From Aquabacterium sp. CECT 9606 (GTDB lineage Bacteria > Pseudomonadota > Gammaproteobacteria > Burkholderiales > Burkholderiaceae_C): a stretch of DNA of 64,000 nt. The position numbers and the translations under genes were made by a program. The DNA is taken from positions 824,376 to 888,375 of the forward strand of contig NZ_CAKKNB010000004.1 in assembly GCF_918741295.1 (NCBI RefSeq). Reading direction: 5' to 3'. Each line of letters begins with the position of its first letter. Positions within the stretch are counted from its first letter, which is position 1. The notes beneath the pieces were generated by a model that was not told the DNA's origin, ran no database searches, and saw only the letters and a program-made list of their open reading frames with translations. Shown here in pieces: positions 55,615 through 62,085 of this stretch.

Positions 55615-57573
55615 ATGATGGGAAATCGATTTCATGCCGCGACGCCACCGCGTCGCCCGCCAGCCAAGTTGGCCGCCAGCGCCGCGCCAGTGCTGACCAA
55701 TGACCCCTCGGCCTTGATCCGTGGCATTGAGCTGCAGAACAAGGGCCAGATCGCGGAAGCCGAGGCGCTGTTCAGGTCCTACCTGCTCACACACCCTGCC
55801 GATGGCGCCGCCTTGTATTCACTGGCGGTGATCCTGTTGCAGCGAGGCGACCAGGCCCAGGCGCTGGAATTGCTCTCAGGCGGTGTGGTGGCATGCCCCC
55901 AGTTTGCCCCCTTGTGGATGGCCTATGCCAACGTGCTGCAATCGTTCGGCCGCGCTGCCGAGGCCATGGCCAGCTACGACAAGGCGCTGGAGCTCAACCC
56001 CGAATACACCGAAGTCCTGCTCAACAGCGGGGTGCTGCTGCGTGAACAGCAGCGCCACCTGGAAGCCCTGGAGCGCTTCAAACGCGTGCTGGCCATCAAG
56101 CCCGACCATGAAGCGGCCATGGGCAACAGCGGCATCATCCTGACCGAGTTCAAGCGCAGCGATGAGGCCATCGCCATGTTTGAACGACTGCTGGCCGTCA
56201 ACCCCAATTACGACTATGGCCACGGCCTGCTGGCCTATGAGCGCTTGCACGCCTGCGACTGGACTGGTTTTGCCGAGAACTCGGCCAAGATCATCACGGG
56301 CATCAAGGCCCACCAGAAGAGCTGCAAATCTCTGCCCTTGATGGCCTTCTCGGACAACTGCGAGGACCACCAGATCAGCGCGCAGATCTTCGCCACGCGC
56401 TTTCCGGTGTCCAAGAAGCCGCTGTGGACCGGCGAGCGTTACCGCCACAAGAAGATCCGCCTGGCCTACGTGTCGCCCGACCTGCGCGAGCACCCGGTTG
56501 GCCACCTGATGGCTGGCATCTTCGAGCACCACGACAAGAACCGTTTCGAGACCGTGGCCATTTCACTGGGCATCGACGACAAGAGCCGCCTGCGTTCGCG
56601 CATGCTGGCCTGCTTCGACAAGTTCGTGGATGCACGCACGATGACCTCGCGGCAGATCGCCGAGTTGATGCGCGAGATGGAAATCGACGTGGCCGTGGAC
56701 CTGGCGGGTTACACCGCCGATTCGCGCACCGATGTCTTCGCACACCGGCCGGTGCCGGCGCAGGCCAACTTCCTGGGTTACCCCGGCACGCTGGGCACCA
56801 GCTACATGGACTACATCATTGCCGACCGGCATGTGATCCCGCCCGAGCACCAGCGCTTCTACAACGAGAAGGTGGTGTACCTGCCGGATGCCTACCTGCC
56901 GACCGACGCAGGCCTGAAGATCTCGGACCGCACCCCCACGCGCCAGGAGTGCGGCTTGCCCGACACCGGCGTTGTGTTCTGCTCTTTCAGCCACGACTAC
57001 AAGATCAATCCGCCATTGTTCGACATCTGGATGCGCCTGCTGGCCCAGGTACCGGGCAGCGTGCTGTGGTTGATGTCGCGCAGCCAGGCTTCGCAGGCCA
57101 ATCTGCGCAAGGAAGCCCAATTGCGCGGCGTCGATCCCGCGCGCCTGGTGTTTGCTGGCCGCGTGCCCCTGGTGGAAGACCACATGGCACGCTACCGCCA
57201 GGCGGACATCTTCCTGGACACGCACCCCTACAACGCGCACACCACCGCCGCCGATGCCCTGATGGCTGGTTTGCCCGTGGTGACCTTCATGGGCGGCGCT
57301 TTCCCGGCGCGGGTGGCGGCCAGCCTGCTGCATGCCATTGGCTTGCCTGAGCTGGTGGCCGACTCGGCCGCTGGCTACGAGGCTTTGGCCTTGAAACTGG
57401 CCACGAGTCCTGAGTTGCTGAGCAGCTTGAAGGCCAAGTTGCAGGTGAATAGGGCGACATATCCGCTGTTTGACACCGACAGCTTTTGCAAAAATCTGGA
57501 AGCGATTTATGTGTCCATGTGGCGGCAGTCTCAACTGGCCGGTGCCGTGGATGCGCTAAGCGCCCCCAATTAG
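55615..57573 (+). CDS. TPR protein with SPINDLY-type O-GlcNAc transferase domain
   Basis: A 652-residue protein: about five tetratricopeptide repeats (residues 30-205) and a C-terminal GT41 domain (about 275-640). GT41 features are YVSPDLREHPVGHLM (the catalytic His and fold start), FCSFSHDYKINP (UDP-contacting region, normally SFNNLAK), and DTHPYNAHTTAADALMAGLPVVTFMG (donor site, normally PYNGGTT). The donor loop differs from eukaryotic-type OGT, so the sugar may not be GlcNAc. Bacterial relatives glycosylate flagellins and adhesins on Ser/Thr. The TPRs probably bind the substrate protein; the Thr-rich repeat protein nearby is the obvious candidate. Confidence 0.9.
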   Translation: MMGNRFHAATPPRRPPAKLAASAAPVLTNDPSALIRGIELQNKGQIAEAEALFRSYLLTHPADGAALYSLAVILLQRGDQAQALELLSGGVVACPQFAPLWMAYANVLQSFGRAAEAMASYDKALELNPEYTEVLLNSGVLLREQQRHLEALERFKRVLAIKPDHEAAMGNSGIILTEFKRSDEAIAMFERLLAVNPNYDYGHGLLAYERLHACDWTGFAENSAKIITGIKAHQKSCKSLPLMAFSDNCEDHQISAQIFATRFPVSKKPLWTGERYRHKKIRLAYVSPDLREHPVGHLMAGIFEHHDKNRFETVAISLGIDDKSRLRSRMLACFDKFVDARTMTSRQIAELMREMEIDVAVDLAGYTADSRTDVFAHRPVPAQANFLGYPGTLGTSYMDYIIADRHVIPPEHQRFYNEKVVYLPDAYLPTDAGLKISDRTPTRQECGLPDTGVVFCSFSHDYKINPPLFDIWMRLLAQVPGSVLWLMSRSQASQANLRKEAQLRGVDPARLVFAGRVPLVEDHMARYRQADIFLDTHPYNAHTTAADALMAGLPVVTFMGGAFPARVAASLLHAIGLPELVADSAAGYEALALKLATSPELLSSLKAKLQVNRATYPLFDTDSFCKNLEAIYVSMWRQSQLAGAVDALSAPN

Positions 57574-57607
57574 TCTTACACACGAATTTTCACGGGAACA
57601 CATCACC

Positions 57608-58234
57608 ATGGCACACCCCCAACAGTTCTTCTACATCCAGGCGCTGAAGCAGTTTCTCCCCGAGTACTTCGAGGGCCGCAAAGTCTTGGAAATCGGCAGC
57701 TTGAACCTCAATGGCTCCATCCGCCAGTTCTACCAAGGCTGCGATTACACCGGGCTGGACATTGGCGAGGGCAATGACGTCGATGTCGTTTGCTTTGGCG
57801 AAGACTACGGCTCGGCGAGCAACCAGTTCGACATGGTCGTGTCCTGTGAGGCCATGGAGCACAACCCTGGCTGGAAGAAGACCTGGCTGAACATGTTGCG
57901 CATGGTCAAACCCGGTGGGCTGGTGGCGATGACTTGCGCGACCATTGGTCGCCAGCAGCACGGCACGGAAGAGTTCAATCCCACCGCCTCGCCGCTGACC
58001 GTGGACAAGAAGCAGAACTATTACCAGAACCTGGTGGCCGAAGACTTCAATTCGATCATCAATCACGATGCCTGGTTTGCACAGCATTCGTTCAACCACG
58101 ATTTCCAGAGCCGCGACCTGTACTTCTTTGGCGTGGGCCATGACGCCAGCCCGGACACCCTGGCCAGAGCGGCTGCCTTGAAAGCATCCTTGGCCAAGTA
58201 CTATCACGACAAGAACGTGTTGGGCCGCTACTGA
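57608..58234 (+). CDS. Class I SAM methyltransferase
   Basis: A 208-residue Rossmann-fold methyltransferase. Motif I is VLEIGSLNLNGSI (residues about 27-38), the acidic motif II YTGLDIGEGNDVD, and motif post-II SASNQFDMVVSCEAMEHNPGW, with MVKPGGLVAMTCATIGR for motif III. It resembles the second methyltransferase in the region (59531-60226; EIGSQDVNGS) and may share descent. It lies 34 bases after the O-GlcNAc transferase gene and is followed by a strong terminator, so the two are probably co-transcribed. Probably methylates a sugar of the glycan; this is inference. Confidence 0.85.
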   Translation: MAHPQQFFYIQALKQFLPEYFEGRKVLEIGSLNLNGSIRQFYQGCDYTGLDIGEGNDVDVVCFGEDYGSASNQFDMVVSCEAMEHNPGWKKTWLNMLRMVKPGGLVAMTCATIGRQQHGTEEFNPTASPLTVDKKQNYYQNLVAEDFNSIINHDAWFAQHSFNHDFQSRDLYFFGVGHDASPDTLARAAALKASLAKYYHDKNVLGRY

Positions 58235-58254
58235 GCCCCTGACGCGGTCAAATC

Positions 58255-58290
58255 AAAGCCCCCTTGGTCGAGAAACCAAGGGGGCTTTTT
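58255..58290. terminator. Bidirectional terminator between convergent glycan genes
   Basis: A long stem AAAGCCCCCTTGGT with ACCAAGGGGGCTTT and a T-run, between the plus-strand methyltransferase and the minus-strand glycosyltransferase; both ends have A/T-runs. Confidence 0.88.
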
Positions 58291-58310
58291 CATGGGCCTG
58301 GGTGCTGGAT

Positions 58311-59534
58311 TTACAGCTCGTCCAGCGTCGCGATGATGGCCTTGACCAACAAGCCGTAGCCGGAGTTCTGGGCAATGTCTTGCTGGATGCGCTTGATCAG
58401 CAGGGCCCTTTGCTGTGCATTCTCCGGCTTCGAGAAATGAAGGGCCCGGTCATGCAGCTCCTGCAGGGTGTTGTAGGACACCTCTTCATGCGCTGATGTC
58501 AACTCGGCCAGGCCTGACCTGGCGTCGGTCAGGCAAAGTCCGCCGGCCATGATGACGTCGTGGAAGCGGTTGACCACGGCGTGGTCGAACTGCATGGACG
58601 AGATGTTGATGTTGATCTTGCTCTTGTTGAAAACACGCCGAACCTCATTCGGCTCGTACACGGCAGGCTGGTAGCTGACCCCAGGCCGGTCGATCCTCAG
58701 ATTGCGCTCGATGCGGTGAAGGTAGGCCGGATCGCCGCCAAAAATGGTCACGGCCTCCAGACCGCTGTTCTCAAACACCCAACCCCGAAAGGGCATGGTT
58801 TGCGAGGTGACCTGGCTGCGCAACCATTGCGCTGCCGCCACTTTCAGAATCGCCTGATCGGCAGGCGTTCCCAGTCCGCCCAGGGTGGCTTCCGAGCAGC
58901 TTTTGACCAACGGCTCAATCGGGCAGAAAAGGTTGGCTTGCCGACCTTTGACCGCGCCATCGACCAGGGCTTGCACCCGCTGATCACTGAAGGTGGGCAG
59001 GTACAGGCTGGGAACCACATGGCCCACGAACGAGGCTTCGTACTCGAAGTCGGTCAGGCTGGGTTCGGTGGCTTCGATCTCGGTGGCATGGGGCACCACC
59101 TTGGCCTGGATGCCCAGGCCGTGCAGATCGACCACATTGTCGGGCTCGATGCACAGGTGCGCCGAGCGTGATGCGACCCGCTGCCAGGCCTGGAGCTTGG
59201 AGATGCCCGTCATGACATCGGCCCCGCCCAGGATCGCGTCCTGATGAAGGAAGATGACCTTGCCAGGAAACTGCTCGAAGAAGTACCTCTCCTGGCCCGT
59301 GATCTTGTGCTGAATGGCGTTGTTGACGCTGGTGGAGATGTAGGCCGCGTCCGACTGCTTCGACACGAACTCATGAAAGGACAGGGTGTTGAACCCGTCC
59401 GGCTTGATCATCATGACCTGGAAGCCATGGCGGACCAGCTCCGCGCCGAGCGCCTGCGCAATGCGCAGGTAGATCGGCGTCTTGGATTCCTCGATGAAAA
59501 CGGTGCGCATCGGCCGGTCTTGGATCGCGGTCAC
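58311..59534 (-). CDS. CgeB/YkvP-like glycosyltransferase
   Basis: A 407-residue protein with a C-terminal family-1-like glycosyltransferase region (CgeB/Glyco_trans_1_2 style): FNKSKININISSMQFDHAVVNRFHDVIMAGGLCLTDARSGLAEL carries the Asp/Glu and Gly-rich donor-site pattern. The N-terminal half (residues 1-200) is a GT-B-like acceptor domain of weak similarity. The GTG start at 59534 overlaps the upstream stop (GTGA), with ATG at 59510 as an alternative. Last gene of the minus-strand group, likely adding a sugar to the same glycan. Confidence 0.78.
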   Translation of the reverse strand: MTAIQDRPMRTVFIEESKTPIYLRIAQALGAELVRHGFQVMMIKPDGFNTLSFHEFVSKQSDAAYISTSVNNAIQHKITGQERYFFEQFPGKVIFLHQDAILGGADVMTGISKLQAWQRVASRSAHLCIEPDNVVDLHGLGIQAKVVPHATEIEATEPSLTDFEYEASFVGHVVPSLYLPTFSDQRVQALVDGAVKGRQANLFCPIEPLVKSCSEATLGGLGTPADQAILKVAAAQWLRSQVTSQTMPFRGWVFENSGLEAVTIFGGDPAYLHRIERNLRIDRPGVSYQPAVYEPNEVRRVFNKSKININISSMQFDHAVVNRFHDVIMAGGLCLTDARSGLAELTSAHEEVSYNTLQELHDRALHFSKPENAQQRALLIKRIQQDIAQNSGYGLLVKAIIATLDEL

Positions 59535-60226
59535 ACCACCTTGACCGTGTTGTCGATGATCTGCTTGATGACGGCCAGCTTCTTCTTGTCTTCAGGCATG
59601 GCGCTGAGCTTGGAGAACTCGGTTTGCCCGAACAGCACGCCATTGGCGTAGTCCGTCTTCTTGTCGAGGATGCGGTTGGGGAACAGCGCAGCCTGGTCGC
59701 CATCCTTGACGAACACGGCCACGAAGTCGTTCCACTGGTCGCCAATCTGCGTGCTGGTGTAGGACTCGAGCAGCTCGGCCTTCATGCCATTGCGCTTGGC
59801 CCAGGTGATCAGGGCGCGGCCGCTGTCCGGGTAGAAGCGCCAGCAGTCCACCGGCCAGCGGTGAAACTCGCCGTTGGAGGGCACGTTCATGTAGAACAGG
59901 CCGCCGGGCTTGAGGGTGCGCATGATCTCCAGGTACAGCAGCCAGAACATCTCGGAGTGTTCGAAGCAGGAGCTGGACAGCATCACATCGACCGACTCGT
60001 CCGCGAAGGGCAACTGGTAGGGGTCGTCCAGGATCAGGTCGACGCCTTTGCCGGCCACGAAGTCCACGCCGGTGTACTCAAAATTGGCAGGGCAGAAGGT
60101 GCGCAGGCTGCCGTTGACATCTTGCGAGCCAATCTCGACCACCTTGGCGTTGGGGGTGTTCTTCTGGATGGCGTCGCCGTAGGTTTCAAAAAACTGCTGG
60201 CAATTTTGGAGGGCGGTAGGGTGCAT
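59531..60226 (-). CDS. Class I SAM methyltransferase
   Basis: A 231-residue methyltransferase. Motif I is VVEIGSQDVNGSL (about residues 29-41), then YTGVDFVAGKGVDLILDDPYQLPFADESVDVMLSSSCFEHSEMFW, with the LKPGGLFYMNVPSNGEFHRWPVDCWRF segment for motif III and the active region. The same EIGS-x3-NGS arrangement occurs in the plus-strand methyltransferase at 57608, so the two look like paralogues. Follows the next-upstream methyltransferase gene by 53 bases; downstream it overlaps the glycosyltransferase by four bases. Confidence 0.85.
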   Translation of the reverse strand: MHPTALQNCQQFFETYGDAIQKNTPNAKVVEIGSQDVNGSLRTFCPANFEYTGVDFVAGKGVDLILDDPYQLPFADESVDVMLSSSCFEHSEMFWLLYLEIMRTLKPGGLFYMNVPSNGEFHRWPVDCWRFYPDSGRALITWAKRNGMKAELLESYTSTQIGDQWNDFVAVFVKDGDQAALFPNRILDKKTDYANGVLFGQTEFSKLSAMPEDKKKLAVIKQIIDNTVKVV

Positions 60227-60279
60227 GGTTGTTTCCGATTCTCAAGAATGTTGATGCGAGCTGACGTGGAGGCCGTTGT

Positions 60280-61041
60280 TCAGGACACGGCGCCGGGCAG
60301 CTTGCCGCCCCAGGTCTGCACTTGTGCATCGGTGCCCACGATGATGCGTTGGCCCAGCTTCTCGTGGGTGGGCGTGACGGCCTTCTTGATCGTGATGATC
60401 GAGTTGCGGAACTCGATGGAGTCGATCCATCCGTCCAGGATGAACTGGGGGGTTGAGCGCAGGTCGAAATAGGTGCGCAGGTAGTTGTTGATGCTGATGT
60501 CGTTGCGCCAGAACTGGAAATTGACCACGTCGATCAGGCGCTTGAAGAAGGCGTAGGCGCTTTGCTCGTTCAGCAGGCCGCCGCCATAGCCATCCATGTA
60601 CAGGCAGCAGGAGTCTTCGACCACGAAGATGCCACCGGGTTTGAGCAAGGGAAAGTAATTGATGAAGGAGCGCAGGATGTCGTGCGAGGTGTGCGAGCCG
60701 TCGTCGATCACGATGTCGAAGCTGGTGCTGAGCGCGGTGATCTTCTGGAAGGCGGGCGCGGCGTTGGCGTCGCCCACCACGATCTTGATGCGTGGGTCGT
60801 CGTAGCGCAGGGCTTCGCACTTGGGGTCGATGTCGCAACCGACGAAGAGCTGGGCTTCTTTGAAGTACTCGGCCCAGGTTTCTTGCGATCCGCCGTTTTG
60901 CACGCCGATTTCAAGCATCGAGATGGGCTTGTGGCGCAGCGGGGCGAACAACTCATCGTAGTACGTGAGGTAGGAGGCCCACTTGTCACTGGTCTTGCCC
61001 GTCTTGGTGCGGTGCAGGGTGTCGATTGATTTGAGTTCCAT
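60280..61041 (-). CDS. SAM-dependent O-methyltransferase (CmcI/rhamnosyl-methyltransferase-like)
   Basis: A 253-residue methyltransferase. Motif I is MLEIGVQNGGSQ (about residues 42-53) with FVGCDIDPKCEALR and IDDGSHTSHDILRSFINYFPLLKPGGIFVVEDSC (about 108-145). That arrangement resembles metal-dependent sugar O-methyltransferases of antibiotic and polysaccharide pathways (family with DDGSH). The start has AGGAA upstream. It lies between the DUF5672 gene and the methyltransferase at 59531, all on the minus strand. Probably methylates a deoxy-sugar. Confidence 0.84.
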   Translation of the reverse strand: MELKSIDTLHRTKTGKTSDKWASYLTYYDELFAPLRHKPISMLEIGVQNGGSQETWAEYFKEAQLFVGCDIDPKCEALRYDDPRIKIVVGDANAAPAFQKITALSTSFDIVIDDGSHTSHDILRSFINYFPLLKPGGIFVVEDSCCLYMDGYGGGLLNEQSAYAFFKRLIDVVNFQFWRNDISINNYLRTYFDLRSTPQFILDGWIDSIEFRNSIITIKKAVTPTHEKLGQRIIVGTDAQVQTWGGKLPGAVS

Positions 61042-61074
61042 GGTGTGGGTTCCTGTGATGAGTGGTGATCGTGC

Positions 61075-61839
61075 TCAGCGAGCCACCAGTGGGCCGATGG
61101 TTTTGGCCTGGTCGCCCAGCAAGGCGAGCCAGAATTCGGGTTGGTACTTCCACCAGGCGTGGCCCCCCATGGGCGGACGCTGCGCATTGATGCGGTGGTA
61201 GTGGTGGGGTTTCAGCTCCAGCGCAAAGCGCGAGGCCACGATTTCATTGGGGATCAGGAAGTGTTGGGACAGCGACCCCATGAACGAGAAAAACAGGTCT
61301 TCGCTGGAGCCGCTGCGCAGGAAGAAATCGATGGCTTGCGGAAACTCGGTCAGCAGCTCGATGCAGGCTTGGTTGCGGCGCAGGCTGAGGCCGCCATTGC
61401 CCACGTGGACCTTGACCTTCTTGCCACCCAGGCCGTCGGCGAAGTTGTCCAGGTTGACCATGATTTCGACGCCGTCGGGCCAGGGCGCGCCCACGTAGTC
61501 GTAAGGGCGGGCGATCCAGTCGTCCAGCTCGTCGCGCAGCAGGAGGGCGTCGGTTTGCAGGATCAGCATGAACTCGTGCGGGGCAAAGCGCTCGTAGAAC
61601 GCTTTGGACATCAGCAGGCGGTTGTAGCCCTTGATGGAGGCAAAGCACTCAGGTTCGAAAGTGATCAGCGTCGCGCCCGAAAAATTGGCGGCATACCAGC
61701 TGAAGTCCAGCCCTTCGGGGCCGGCGAACAACACCGTGCGGCCGGGCTTGAGTTGGGCCAGTGAGTGGCGCAGTGAAAACTGTTCCAGTTCAGTGGGCAG
61801 GGCCTGGTAGATCGGCACGACGACCGCGACGGTACTCAT
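61075..61839 (-). CDS. DUF5672-family glycosyltransferase-like protein
   Basis: A 254-residue protein of the DUF5672 type, found in glycan loci. The N-terminus VAVVVPIYQALP resembles a GT-A start, followed by VLFAGPEGLDFSWYAANF, then FMLILQTDALLLRDELDDWI (a DxD-like Asp-containing loop), YDYVGAPWPDG and VGNGGLSLRRNQACIELL. The family is predicted to transfer sugars. ATG 61839 is chosen because it starts directly before the fold; ATGs at 61851 and 61926 are possible. It is the first gene of the four-gene minus-strand group, about 165 bases after the repeat-protein terminator. Confidence 0.78.
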   Translation of the reverse strand: MSTVAVVVPIYQALPTELEQFSLRHSLAQLKPGRTVLFAGPEGLDFSWYAANFSGATLITFEPECFASIKGYNRLLMSKAFYERFAPHEFMLILQTDALLLRDELDDWIARPYDYVGAPWPDGVEIMVNLDNFADGLGGKKVKVHVGNGGLSLRRNQACIELLTEFPQAIDFFLRSGSSEDLFFSFMGSLSQHFLIPNEIVASRFALELKPHHYHRINAQRPPMGGHAWWKYQPEFWLALLGDQAKTIGPLVAR

Positions 61840-62003
61840 GGCTTGTTGCATCGGTGGATTCCGGGTCCTTGGATGAGCCATGCCTTGGGGCACGGCCACT
61901 TCAGTGCTGATTTCAGCAGTTGCCAAGGTTAGGCGAGGCGCCAGCCCGCCGATCCAGGCATTAGTGCCCGAATCACCGATCTATTTTTAACACATGGAAA
62001 ATG

Positions 62004-62041
62004 ACAAAGCGAGCCTCCCGTGGCCGGCAAGCTCGCTTTGT
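62004..62041 (-). terminator. Terminator after the octapeptide-repeat protein
   Basis: A perfect 11-base-pair stem ACAAAGCGAGC/GCTCGCTTTGT with a 16-base loop; on the minus strand it is followed by CATTTT. It lies 45 bases after the stop of the repeat-protein gene. The rest of 61840-62085 holds only the start region of the DUF5672 gene. Confidence 0.8.
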
Positions 62042-62085
62042 GGACGCCAGGGAACGCGTGGTTCCCCGGCTGTCGTCAGGCTTGG

